Shown piece by piece: positions 8,009 through 17,001 of a DNA stretch of 17,659 nt. The DNA lies in NCBI GenBank assembly GCA_023807065.1, contig JAJJLU010004148.1, positions 1 to 17,659 on the forward strand, given 5' to 3'. The notes below the pieces were generated by a model. That model was not told the DNA's origin and ran no database searches. It was given only the letters and a program-made list of their open reading frames with translations. The stretch comes from Isotricha intestinalis (taxonomy: Eukaryota > Ciliophora > Litostomatea > Vestibuliferida > Isotrichidae). Position numbers and translations under genes: made by a program. Within the stretch, counting starts at the first letter, position 1; each line of letters starts with the position of its first letter.

Positions 8009-9088
8009 TTATTTTACTTTTCTTTGAACTGCAAAGTCAAATTCTCTTAATGTTTGAATTATATGTACTGAAGCTATTGCAATGAATAACATTAATATTG
8101 CAAAGTAATAACAATCAATTCCAAAATCACTTTTTGTAAATGAATATTTATTTAAATATTGATATAATATCAATATTTTTTTATGTATTTCTCCTATTTG
8201 ATTATTAAATTCTATCTGATTAAAAGATTTATAATAATATAATAAAGGCAATGATTCTATTTCTATATCTTTTATATATCTTTTTATTTCTCTTATTTGA
8301 GGAATGATTAAAAAATTTAATAAATTTACTTCTGATAAATTTTGATTACTTAATATTATATCATATTCTTTTTTTATTCTTCCTATTTTTTCCATTTTAT
8401 CTTTATAAGAAATATGTTCAAATACATTTGAATAATTATTACTTTTAATAAATTTTTCCATTACTTCACCATCTTTAGAATATTTATCTTTAATGATCAA
8501 AACATTAGAATATTTATCAAATAAATTATTGACAAATTCAATATCTTCTTCATTAACATTAAAAATAATATTTAAATCATAAAATTTAAGAAAATCAATA
8601 GAATTAGTTAAATTTTCATAATTAGATAAAAATTGATTTCTCATAATATACAAGACAGATTTATTAGTATAAATTTTTTTTAAAAGAACATCATCCATTA
8701 CAGATAAAACACTTCTTCTATTATTTCCTAATTCTTCTTTCATAGGATACATCATGTTAAAAGAATTCAGAAAATATTTATCTGATTTTCCTAGTAAATT
8801 TTTATAATTTGTTAAATATGATGTTCTATTATTTGGTATTTTTAAATAATTTTTCCTATTATAATCTAATAATGAAATATAAAAGGGAATTCCTTCATCA
8901 AAATTTATCATTTTATTAAATTCACTTTTTAATATAAATGTTAAATTATTATTTCCGCTTTCTCTTATTTTTAAAGTTTCCTTTTGACGATCTATTATAT
9001 TTGATGATACGGTTTGTGTTATATTTTCTTTAAAAGAAAAAGATAATTTTGGGAAAAGAAATAAAAGAATTGTTAAATAATTTATCAT
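8009..9088 (-). CDS. Type I membrane protein, function unknown
   Basis: This is a 359-residue protein with an N-terminal signal peptide (about 1-18, MINYLTILLFLFPKLSFS). A single transmembrane helix lies near the C terminus (about 326-345, CYYFAILMLFIAIASVHII), followed by a short basic tail ending in QRKVK. The predicted lumenal part of about 300 residues carries several N-x-S/T sequons (for example NIT, NLT, NRT, NKS, NYS, NLS) and few cysteines. Mixed alpha/beta character is suggested around 165-260. I recognise no family. The topology suggests a protein of the ER, Golgi or cell surface. It is divergently paired with the ankyrin/TPR gene across an 89-bp spacer. Confidence 0.7.
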   Translation of the reverse strand: MINYLTILLFLFPKLSFSFKENITQTVSSNIIDRQKETLKIRESGNNNLTFILKSEFNKMINFDEGIPFYISLLDYNRKNYLKIPNNRTSYLTNYKNLLGKSDKYFLNSFNMMYPMKEELGNNRRSVLSVMDDVLLKKIYTNKSVLYIMRNQFLSNYENLTNSIDFLKFYDLNIIFNVNEEDIEFVNNLFDKYSNVLIIKDKYSKDGEVMEKFIKSNNYSNVFEHISYKDKMEKIGRIKKEYDIILSNQNLSEVNLLNFLIIPQIREIKRYIKDIEIESLPLLYYYKSFNQIEFNNQIGEIHKKILILYQYLNKYSFTKSDFGIDCYYFAILMLFIAIASVHIIQTLREFDFAVQRKVK

Positions 9089-9177
9089 TTTAATTAAGAA
9101 TTTTAAAATATAAAATTATCATTTTAAAAAATAAATTTTTTTTTTTCAAATTTCAAATAATATAATTTAATTATTTA
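9089..9177. promoter_or_regulatory. Shared divergent spacer, 89 bp
   Basis: Almost entirely A and T, this separates the starts of the type I membrane-protein gene (minus) and the ankyrin/TPR gene (plus). It has a long T run near 9137-9146. It must hold promoter elements and the 5' untranslated regions of both genes unless these lie in coding sequence. No named motif is visible. Confidence 0.45.
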
Positions 9178-12100
9178 ATGAATATTTATATGTCTGAAAG
9201 ACAAGAAAACTCAGAAGAAACATTATATCATTTTTCTGAATTAGGAAAAGAAGAAAATATAAAAAAATATTTAAGAAATAATAATTTTAACATAGATAAA
9301 AAAGTAATAGACACAGCAATAAGAAAATGTTTATCAAACTATAAAAAAAATATATCTGATTATAGAAAAAGCATAGAAGTATTATTATCTTATGCAGATT
9401 TAAATTATGTAAATCCAATATATAATACAACTTTAATTATGTTATTTTGTAAATTTAATGATTTTACTTTAATTCGATTAATCTTAAATCAAGATTTACA
9501 AAGAACAAAAAATCACACAGAATTAAATTTATCAATTTGTGATAATAATAATTGTAATTTTATATTTTATATTATTAATAATTTAGATATTGAAGAAACA
9601 GCAATTGAACGTTTAAATTATATATTTAATTATAATAATATACATTTAAAAAAAATAAGTAATGAAGAATTATTATTACAACAAGATAAAAATGGGAATT
9701 CTCCTTTAAGTTTGATATTAAAAAAAGGATGGACTGAAATGTTAAAGTATTATTTTCAAAATGCAAAATATCAAAAATCAAATAATAATTTAATTCATTG
9801 TGCTATTGATGGTAAAAAAATAACTAATTTAAAAATTATATTAAATTATTCAAGTTTAGAAGATTTAAAATGTAAAAATAAAGATGGTGATACTCCTATA
9901 ATATATGCTAATAAAAAAAAATACTTTTTCATGGCTAAAATTATTTCTTTTTATGAAAGTAATTTTAATAATGAAAAAATGAAAGAATTATTTATTGATA
10001 AACCTTTAAGTCCAAATAAAATATTAGAATATTTTTCTAATAAAGATTATAATAATTGTATTTTTGCTTTAAATTTATATAAATTAAATCAAAATATTAT
10101 AGGAGATATTAATAATATTCCTTGTGAATGGAATTTTATTTTAGTTAAGAAAAAATCTTTTTTATTAAAAAATCAAAATAATAATCTTCAATTAGATATG
10201 AAGAATTTTTCAAATAATAAAAGTGATAATAAAGATAAGCAAATAATAAACTCTTTAAGTGAAATATCTAAATTTTTTAATAAGTATATTACTGATTTAG
10301 ATATTGATAAACATTTTGAAGAAGGATTTTATCCTATAGATTTAGTTGTTTATAATAAAATATTATTTTATTTAAAAATAGGAAATATTGATATTACTTT
10401 AAAAACAATTGCTTATTATTTAACACGTTTTAATCCTCAAGATGAAGATCAATATTATAAAATTATTATTTATACTAATGTAAGTTTTATTTTAATTGAA
10501 TTATTCATTAATTTAAATTATAATGAAATTGCAAATATTATTTTAGAAAAATTTGAAAAATATTTAATTATTTGTAAAGAAAAATTTCAAGGAAAAGAAA
10601 AAGAAAAATTATATGAAAATGAATGTATAAAAAATTATTTAAATAAATATGAAATTTTTAATCCTTTTAATCCAAATTGGAATGATGCTCATTGTTATAA
10701 TAAATTATTAAAAGCTTTAAATAATATAAATAATTTAAATGAGTGTAAAAATTTTTTATCTGAATTTGAAACTATTTTAAAAAATTGTAATTATGAAGAA
10801 ACAATGAAAATTTTTTCAAGATTAAAATTAATTTATAAAATGATTAAAGTGAAAATCAATTATAATAATAATCCAACAGTTAAAAGTTTAGATAAAATTT
10901 CTGTTTTAAGTGATTTAAATACTTTAAATGAGAGTAAATTTTTTTTTTATAATTCAATTGGAATAATCAATTTAAAATTAAAAAAATATTCTTTTGCTGA
11001 AATGATGTTTAAAATAGGAATAAATATTTATAAATCAATAATATTAAATAATCCAGTAGAAAATGTTTCTGACAATGATTCAATTTTATATAAAAGTGAT
11101 TATTTATATTATATGAAATTTAATTTAGCTTTATCGCTTTTTTACCAAAAAAAATTTAAAGAAGCTCATATAATATTTAAAGAATTAAGTAATGTTAAAA
11201 TTATGAATCAAAATATTTATTTATGGTATAGATTAGGAATAAGTTCTTTAGAAATTTACTTAAGTAAAATGAAAAAGAAAATAATAAAAAATGAAAAAAA
11301 GAAGAAAAATGAAGAAAATGAAAATAAAGAAAATGAAATAAAAGAAAATAATAAAAGTGAAAAATTTAAAAATGATTTTGATGAATTATTTAATCAATTT
11401 GAAGAAGAATATGGTAATAAATTAATAAATGGTGAAAATAATAATAATCAGAATTTAAAGAATGAAAAAACAAAGAAAATATATCTTCAATCAATTCCAA
11501 ATAATAATAAATATATAAAATATTTAAATGATTCAATTAAAGCTTTTAAAAATGTTTTATATATAGAAAAAAAGAATAATAATGAATCAATAACTTTAAA
11601 TATTAATATTGAAAATTTAAAAGCAATAAGAGGAATATTAAGTTATTATACAAGATCAATTGGTGAAGAATCAGATTTTAAAAAGAAACTTTTATCAAAT
11701 AAAAAAAAAGGAAATTTGCAAATTATTATTTCTTCTTTTTTAAATTTACTTTTTTGTCTTTCTTTAAATAAAAAATATACTGAAATTATTTTAGTTTTAA
11801 AAAGTATTAATAAAGAAAAATGGGAAAAAATGCCAAATGATTTATTTATTAAATTCCAATATTATAAATTAGAAGCTTTTATTAATTTAAATAAAATCAA
11901 AGAATCATATGATATTATTAATTCTCTTATTAATAATAAAAATAATTTAAGAGTTGATAATTTTTATTTAGTTAATGATCTTCAATTAAAATTTTATTTA
12001 CAAACCGCAGAAATTATTCTCTTATGTAAAGAAAAAAAATTTAAAGATGCTGAAAATAAGTTAATTAATTTAATTAATGAATTATATTTAAAAAATGACA

Positions 12101-12222
12101 AAGACACCCCTCAATATTATTCTAATTTACTTATTTACATTTATTTAAATCAAAATAAAAAAAAAGAAGTTTTAGAGTTTTTAAAATATAAGATTTTAAG
12201 TTCTAAAGAAATCAATGATTAA
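9178..12222 (+). CDS. Ankyrin-like plus CNOT10-like TPR protein
   Basis: This is a 1014-residue, mostly helical protein. The N-terminal third has degenerate ankyrin-like repeats, clearest at DKNGNSPLSLILKKGWTEML (from 170) and NKDGDTPIIYANKKKYFFMA (from about 234). From about 385 to the end it reads as helical TPR-type pairs. Several stretches match the CNOT10 pattern: FFFYNSIGIINLKLKKYSFA (near 588), FNLALSLFYQKKFKEAHIIF (near 648), then LWYRLGISSLE (near 682). A Lys/Glu/Asn-rich linker of about 60 residues follows. Later come IKYLNDSIKAFKNVLYIE and a block with a KLEAFINLNKIKESYDIINS repeat. CNOT10 is a scaffold subunit of the CCR4-NOT deadenylase, bound to CNOT11 and the CNOT1 N terminus. 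The ankyrin part is not usual for CNOT10. The start could also be Met5, at 9190. CNOT10 identity is moderate; a generic Ank-TPR protein is the alternative. Confidence 0.62.
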   Translation: MNIYMSERQENSEETLYHFSELGKEENIKKYLRNNNFNIDKKVIDTAIRKCLSNYKKNISDYRKSIEVLLSYADLNYVNPIYNTTLIMLFCKFNDFTLIRLILNQDLQRTKNHTELNLSICDNNNCNFIFYIINNLDIEETAIERLNYIFNYNNIHLKKISNEELLLQQDKNGNSPLSLILKKGWTEMLKYYFQNAKYQKSNNNLIHCAIDGKKITNLKIILNYSSLEDLKCKNKDGDTPIIYANKKKYFFMAKIISFYESNFNNEKMKELFIDKPLSPNKILEYFSNKDYNNCIFALNLYKLNQNIIGDINNIPCEWNFILVKKKSFLLKNQNNNLQLDMKNFSNNKSDNKDKQIINSLSEISKFFNKYITDLDIDKHFEEGFYPIDLVVYNKILFYLKIGNIDITLKTIAYYLTRFNPQDEDQYYKIIIYTNVSFILIELFINLNYNEIANIILEKFEKYLIICKEKFQGKEKEKLYENECIKNYLNKYEIFNPFNPNWNDAHCYNKLLKALNNINNLNECKNFLSEFETILKNCNYEETMKIFSRLKLIYKMIKVKINYNNNPTVKSLDKISVLSDLNTLNESKFFFYNSIGIINLKLKKYSFAEMMFKIGINIYKSIILNNPVENVSDNDSILYKSDYLYYMKFNLALSLFYQKKFKEAHIIFKELSNVKIMNQNIYLWYRLGISSLEIYLSKMKKKIIKNEKKKKNEENENKENEIKENNKSEKFKNDFDELFNQFEEEYGNKLINGENNNNQNLKNEKTKKIYLQSIPNNNKYIKYLNDSIKAFKNVLYIEKKNNNESITLNINIENLKAIRGILSYYTRSIGEESDFKKKLLSNKKKGNLQIIISSFLNLLFCLSLNKKYTEIILVLKSINKEKWEKMPNDLFIKFQYYKLEAFINLNKIKESYDIINSLINNKNNLRVDNFYLVNDLQLKFYLQTAEIILLCKEKKFKDAENKLINLINELYLKNDKDTPQYYSNLLIYIYLNQNKKKEVLEFLKYKILSSKEIND

Positions 12223-12329
12223 AAATTATAAATAGTTATATAAATACCTTATAAAAAGTAAAAAATTGAATTTTATTTATTTTTTTTTATTTTTTTATAC
12301 CATTTAAAATATTTATATTTAAATATCAT

Positions 12330-14864
12330 TTATTCATCAATAAATAATACTTGACTTATTTTATAAACTTCATTTAAATAATTATCTTCTGTTATAATAA
12401 TAACACAATTTTCTTTTTGTTCATTGGATATTTTTTCTTCAATAACTTGACCTAATTTTTGAGAAGTATTATCATTAGAAGATAAAACAATTTTAAAACC
12501 TTTATCTTTAGAATCATTAACGTATTTACTAATAATTTCAGCATTTTTTTCTATATTTTCATTATTATCTAATTTTAAATTAATTGGATTATTTTCAATT
12601 TCTCCTTCTTGATAAATATTTATTTGAAAGCCAGTAATATTAATATAATTAATATGAATAATAATATCATATATTTGTTCTTGATTTAATATTTGATTAT
12701 ATAAATCATATAATAAACAAGCTGTTACTATGTTGCTTGAAAAAAAAATAATTTTTTCAATTAATTTCGTATATTTAAATTCTGGAATAAAACCTAATAT
12801 TTCTTTTATATCATTTATTTGAATATTATCATCACTTAAATTTATTAAACTTATTATATTTATATTTTCAGAATCAATGTTTAATGATTCAATATAAGTT
12901 TCAAAATGTTCTTGAGTTAAATCTATTTTATTAAATTTTTCATCGTAAAATTTGGAATTTTTTTTATCAATAAATATTTTAAAAGATAATATTTTTTTTT
13001 CATTTTTTAATTTTTCCATTTTATAAATGTTATTAATAACATTTCCACAATTAAAAGCTTTATTTTTATCTCCAATTTTAACAAGAACTATTTTATTTAA
13101 ATGTTCTTCATAATTATTTAAATTATCTTGTTCATAAATAATATTCTTTAAAACTCTAATAATACTTTTTCTAAATAAAGAATAAGGAGATTCAGGAATA
13201 AAAATATTATATTTAAATTTAATAATTTTACTCGTAAACCAAGAATAAGAATTATCAAAAGTAATTTTTAAAATAGTAGGTTCATTAAAAAATAAAATAA
13301 TTTTACAAGGAGAATCAAAAGAAGATAAGCATTCAAATTTTAAAATTTCTTTATGATTATTAACATTTACAATATTAAAATTAATATCATTTTCTTCAAT
13401 AAACCACGACATTTCAAAAAGAGAAAATTTATTTTCTAATTCAACATAAAAAGAATAATTTTCTCCTGCGTAAATTTCCTTTTTATTAAATAATCCTATT
13501 TGAATTTCAGTATCATCAATTTCAAGATAATCATATTTAGGAATTGAATTAGAAATATAAACAGTCTCAAAATTATATGAAGGGTTAGATTTTAAAAGAT
13601 TTATTTTTTTTAATATTTGTTCTTTTAAATTTAAATCTTCTTCTCTTTCACTTTTTAATATATATTTCATAAAATGTTTAGGTATTTCTACATATTCTTC
13701 TTCTTTTTGAAATGAACATATATTTATTAATATTTCAGAAAGAAATTCATCATATTTTATTTTTGTCTTTTTATCTTTGAAATTATAATAAAATAAATAG
13801 ATGTTTTTTAATAAATTAAAAAGTAAATGTTGAATATCTAAATTTATTATTTTTCTATATTTTTCAACATATCTCATTATTAATAATATTAATTCCTTTC
13901 TACAATTATCTATATCTTCATCAAAGGATATTTTATATTTCATTGAATCTAGAAATTCAAATGTTTTTTTTTCATCTTCTTCTCCATTAAATAATACTTT
14001 CTTACTTTGATAATTTGATTTCATTTGTATATTAATAATATAAAGTTGATTAAATAAGAAAATTAAAAAAATTTTTCCTAAATCCAAATAAGCTTCAAAA
14101 CTATTATTTTCATTAATATCTGAATTAACAATACAACCTAAAATATTATCTTTATTTTCTAAAATAACTTTATATTGTTCAAATAAATTTTCTTGATTAA
14201 TTAAATTTTCATATAAAGAATGAATCATATCATTAAATGAATCAGTATCAATTTTAGATTTAATATGTTTATTTTCATTATTTAAAATAATTTCTTCAAT
14301 TACTTCTTTTTGTTCTTCTAATAATTTAAAATTATCTATTATTTTTTTAAAGAAAAAAACACTTCCTCTTTCAAATTTTAAATTTAAAGAAGTTTCTTTT
14401 AACATTTCATGTAAATTAATTACTTCATTTAAAAATGTTATTAATAAAATATCATCATATGATTCAGGATTAAATAAATTTTCTTTATGCATTAAAACAA
14501 TATATATTTTACCTATTAAAAGTAAAATATTTAAATTTTGATGTTTTGTTATTCTTTTTAATTTATCTATGATATTTTTATTTATTTTTATTATTTCATT
14601 ATTTTGAATGTAATAAAGGGATTTTTCTAAATCATTTAAACAATCTTTTATTTTTATTTCCATTTTTTTTTCCTGAGATTGTAATGACATATATGCACTT
14701 ATTATATATTGTTCAAATTGTGATTTTTGAATTATTGGTTTTATTTCTTCTTTTTCACTTTTCTCAGTTGATAATTCTATTGTTTCATTTTCTTTTTTTT
14801 TACTTGTATCTATATCATCAACATTTAATTCAATAGAAACTTTTTCACTTTTTTTTTCTTCCAT
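12330..14864 (-). CDS. GOLD-domain protein with long helical N-terminal region
   Basis: This is an 844-residue protein with no signal peptide and no clear membrane helix. The first 50 or so residues are charged and disordered. A helical region spans about 50-430. A beta-rich segment at about 445-560 looks like a GOLD domain: EIQIGLFNKKEIYAGENYSF, then FEMSWFIEENDINFNI, then ILKITFDNSYSWFTSKIIKF. The FDNSYSWF-x-SK signature is typical of the last strands of GOLD domains in p24, SEC14-like and related trafficking proteins. The C-terminal 280 residues alternate strands and helices and are unassigned. GOLD domains act in protein or membrane recognition at the Golgi and ER. Here the domain is in a cytosolic setting, unlike p24. 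It is convergent with the ankyrin/TPR gene (107 bp between stops) and divergent from the Cys-rich gene (52 bp). Confidence 0.68.
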   Translation of the reverse strand: MEEKKSEKVSIELNVDDIDTSKKKENETIELSTEKSEKEEIKPIIQKSQFEQYIISAYMSLQSQEKKMEIKIKDCLNDLEKSLYYIQNNEIIKINKNIIDKLKRITKHQNLNILLLIGKIYIVLMHKENLFNPESYDDILLITFLNEVINLHEMLKETSLNLKFERGSVFFFKKIIDNFKLLEEQKEVIEEIILNNENKHIKSKIDTDSFNDMIHSLYENLINQENLFEQYKVILENKDNILGCIVNSDINENNSFEAYLDLGKIFLIFLFNQLYIINIQMKSNYQSKKVLFNGEEDEKKTFEFLDSMKYKISFDEDIDNCRKELILLIMRYVEKYRKIINLDIQHLLFNLLKNIYLFYYNFKDKKTKIKYDEFLSEILINICSFQKEEEYVEIPKHFMKYILKSEREEDLNLKEQILKKINLLKSNPSYNFETVYISNSIPKYDYLEIDDTEIQIGLFNKKEIYAGENYSFYVELENKFSLFEMSWFIEENDINFNIVNVNNHKEILKFECLSSFDSPCKIILFFNEPTILKITFDNSYSWFTSKIIKFKYNIFIPESPYSLFRKSIIRVLKNIIYEQDNLNNYEEHLNKIVLVKIGDKNKAFNCGNVINNIYKMEKLKNEKKILSFKIFIDKKNSKFYDEKFNKIDLTQEHFETYIESLNIDSENINIISLINLSDDNIQINDIKEILGFIPEFKYTKLIEKIIFFSSNIVTACLLYDLYNQILNQEQIYDIIIHINYINITGFQINIYQEGEIENNPINLKLDNNENIEKNAEIISKYVNDSKDKGFKIVLSSNDNTSQKLGQVIEEKISNEQKENCVIIITEDNYLNEVYKISQVLFIDE

Positions 14865-14916
14865 AAAATATGAAATTAAATAAATTAAAAATTAAATAAT
14901 AAAAAAAAAATAAAAA
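14865..14916. promoter_or_regulatory. Shared divergent spacer, 52 bp
   Basis: This is the shortest divergent spacer in the window, between the GOLD gene (minus) and the Cys-rich membrane-protein gene (plus). It consists almost only of A and T, with an A-run just before the plus-strand ATG. Two start codons 52 bp apart leave almost no space for separate promoters and untranslated leaders. Confidence 0.45.
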
Positions 14917-15747
14917 ATGAGAAATTTCCAAATAATAATAATATTTTTGGAAATAAGTAAAATAATAGATATAACAATAAGAAAAGGAGGAAAAATTTTA
15001 TTATTTTCATCTCAAACAATAATGATACCAAATAACATTTGTGAAGAAATGATAATTCCTAATAATTATAAAAAGCTAATAATAAATATAGACTCTAAAA
15101 ATATATCACAATTTGTTTTAACTGATATTAAAATAGAAAATGACTTAAATTTAAATTGTTTATCAAATTCAACATTTTGTATTAAAAATATGAATCCAAA
15201 TCACAATACATTAAATATTAATTATTGTTTAGATAATTCATATTTATACATTTGTGGAAGGGAAAATTCATATATAACAATATCAATTGATGTGATTAAA
15301 AATGAAGGTTGTCAAATAGAAGATTTTACAGAAGAAATAAAATGTTCTTCTTTAGGAATTAATAATTGTAAAAATGAAGAAAATTGTAATTTAAATTGTC
15401 AATATATTGAATGTTTAAAAGGTAATAATGAAAAATTATTTAATATGTGTTTACCTATTAATTATACTATTAATCAAATAACTGAAAGATGTAGTTATCA
15501 TGTTGATTTTGATATAGATGGAAAAATTTATTATAAAAAATGTACTAAAATTGATAATTATGAAGATAGTTCTTCTCATAAATTTTTTAAAGGTTTTGCC
15601 ATTTTTTTTGGAGTTGGAATTCTTGTTTTATTTATGTTAAGTGTTTATTATAGATTTCAAACTTCTATGGATGTTAATAGACCTCCTTTTAATCCTCCTT
15701 GGTGGTGTCCTAATTTTATTTTTCCTAGAGTTGTTAATCAATATTAA
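14917..15747 (+). CDS. Cys-rich type I membrane protein
   Basis: This is a 276-residue predicted secretory-pathway protein. It starts with a hydrophobic N-terminal signal-like stretch (MRNFQIIIIFLEISKII). The lumenal part holds 14 cysteines between residues 42 and 209, an even number consistent with disulfide pairing, and some N-x-S/T sites. One transmembrane helix lies at about 224-244 (FKGFAIFFGVGILVLFMLSV). A short cytosolic tail of about 30 residues follows, rich in Pro and Trp (PPFNPPWWCPNFIFPR). The tail looks like a specific sorting or adaptor motif; I have an unverified impression that similar Pro-rich CPxxxFPR tails occur in other protist membrane proteins. Cys spacing in the middle (CKNEENCNLNCQYIEC) resembles small Cys-rich modules but matches none I can name. 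The next gene on the same strand starts only 28 bp after its stop. Confidence 0.7.
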   Translation: MRNFQIIIIFLEISKIIDITIRKGGKILLFSSQTIMIPNNICEEMIIPNNYKKLIINIDSKNISQFVLTDIKIENDLNLNCLSNSTFCIKNMNPNHNTLNINYCLDNSYLYICGRENSYITISIDVIKNEGCQIEDFTEEIKCSSLGINNCKNEENCNLNCQYIECLKGNNEKLFNMCLPINYTINQITERCSYHVDFDIDGKIYYKKCTKIDNYEDSSSHKFFKGFAIFFGVGILVLFMLSVYYRFQTSMDVNRPPFNPPWWCPNFIFPRVVNQY

Positions 15748-15775
15748 TTTTTTTTTTTTTTAAATTTTTTTTATT

Positions 15776-16822
15776 ATGGGAGGAAAAAATGATAAAGCAA
15801 TTCATTATGAATTACCGTTAAATTATGAGTTAAAAGATAATATTGAGAAATCTATTATTCATAATAATAATCATCAAGATAATGAAAAGTTTAAAAGATT
15901 GATTCATAAAAATATTAAAAGTAATATAAAAAGAAGTTGTTTTAAAGAAAAATTTTATAATAATGCTTATTATAATATTACATCTTTTATGAATTTAATA
16001 TATTCAAATTCAACAAATAGCGTTTTAAAAGAAAAAGCAAATAGAACATTGTATGAAACAATATTTAATTATGATATAGTTGAAAATAAAGGAGAAGGAT
16101 ATAAAAAATATTCAACAAATATTTTAAATACAATGAAAACGTTTATTACAGGAGAAAAAAATTCAAATTCTTTAATTGACAATAATATATGTAATAATTC
16201 AGATATTTTTGAAACTTTAAAAATGAGTAATCAACAAGAAAATAGCTTATCCACGGAAAAATTAAATAAAAATAATTATCAAAATACTTATAATATTGAT
16301 GAATATAGTGATTTAAATAATAAAATAATTAATCCATCTAATTTCAATTATGATGAAAATTTATCTAATATAATTTCAGAAGATCAAAATATAAATTCGA
16401 TAATTCAATCAAATTCAATTGTTAAAGAAGTTAAAATTCCAAAAGTAAAAAAAAAATCAAGAAGTACTTCTAAAAAAAAACATAGTAAAGAACCTAAAAA
16501 AAGACCTTTAGTTAATATTAAACTTGATTTAAGAGATTTAATAAAACAAGATGTGAGAGAAAAAAGTAATTTATCTCCTCGTCAAAGATATAGTAATAAT
16601 TATAAAAGTAAAAGTCCTATATATAATAATAATAAGATTCAAAAAGGATTAAATAATATTAAAAGCTTAGGTCCTCAAAGTATTAGTAATAATTATATTC
16701 ATGATGAAGATTTTATTAATATGGTTGATAGATTAAGTCAACCAAATAAATTAGAAAAAGAAATTATTCATAATAAAAATTCTATTAATAAAACAAATAG
16801 GAAAATTATAAAAAAAATTTAA
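15776..16822 (+). CDS. Basic Asn/Lys-rich protein, function unknown
   Basis: This 348-residue hydrophilic protein has no signal peptide or membrane helix and no family that I recognise. The N-terminal 110 residues, with a FYNNAYYNITSFMNLIY stretch, look helical and may be ordered. The middle is Asn/Ser-rich and likely disordered. A strongly basic cluster (KIPKVKKKSRSTSKKKHSKE, near 224-243) resembles a nuclear-localisation or nucleic-acid-binding segment and is followed by LVNIKLDLRDLIKQDV. The N terminus MGGK places Gly at position 2, but the context is a poor myristoylation site. The ATG lies 28 bp after the previous stop on the same strand, an exceptionally short gap for separate eukaryotic transcripts. 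Confidence 0.62.
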   Translation: MGGKNDKAIHYELPLNYELKDNIEKSIIHNNNHQDNEKFKRLIHKNIKSNIKRSCFKEKFYNNAYYNITSFMNLIYSNSTNSVLKEKANRTLYETIFNYDIVENKGEGYKKYSTNILNTMKTFITGEKNSNSLIDNNICNNSDIFETLKMSNQQENSLSTEKLNKNNYQNTYNIDEYSDLNNKIINPSNFNYDENLSNIISEDQNINSIIQSNSIVKEVKIPKVKKKSRSTSKKKHSKEPKKRPLVNIKLDLRDLIKQDVREKSNLSPRQRYSNNYKSKSPIYNNNKIQKGLNNIKSLGPQSISNNYIHDEDFINMVDRLSQPNKLEKEIIHNKNSINKTNRKIIKKI

Positions 16823-16904
16823 GAAATTATCAATTTCATAATTAGAATAATTATCATAAAAAAAGATAAAAATAAATAACTAATATTAATTAACTAATAA
16901 AAAA

Positions 16905-16993
16905 CCTAAATAAAAAATTTTCATTAAAAACCCTTAAATTATTTAAAATATTAAATAATAATAAATTTAAAACCTATAAATCCTAAATAAAAA
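16905..16993. repeat. Short direct repeat in 3' intergenic spacer
   Basis: CCTAAATAAAAA occurs at 16905-16916 and again at 16982-16993, inside the 179-bp spacer between the basic-protein gene and the ornithine carbamoyltransferase fragment. A related CCCTTAAA lies between them, and C pairs are scarce in the rest of the spacer. This may be a leftover duplication or chance in AT-rich DNA. Confidence 0.35.
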
Positions 16994-17001
16994 TTATTTT
17001 C

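Noticed and set aside
16881..16995. CCTAAA/CCCTTAAA strings as telomere-like repeats
   Set aside because: Only two exact copies, irregular spacing, internal position with a gene beyond; not a telomeric array.
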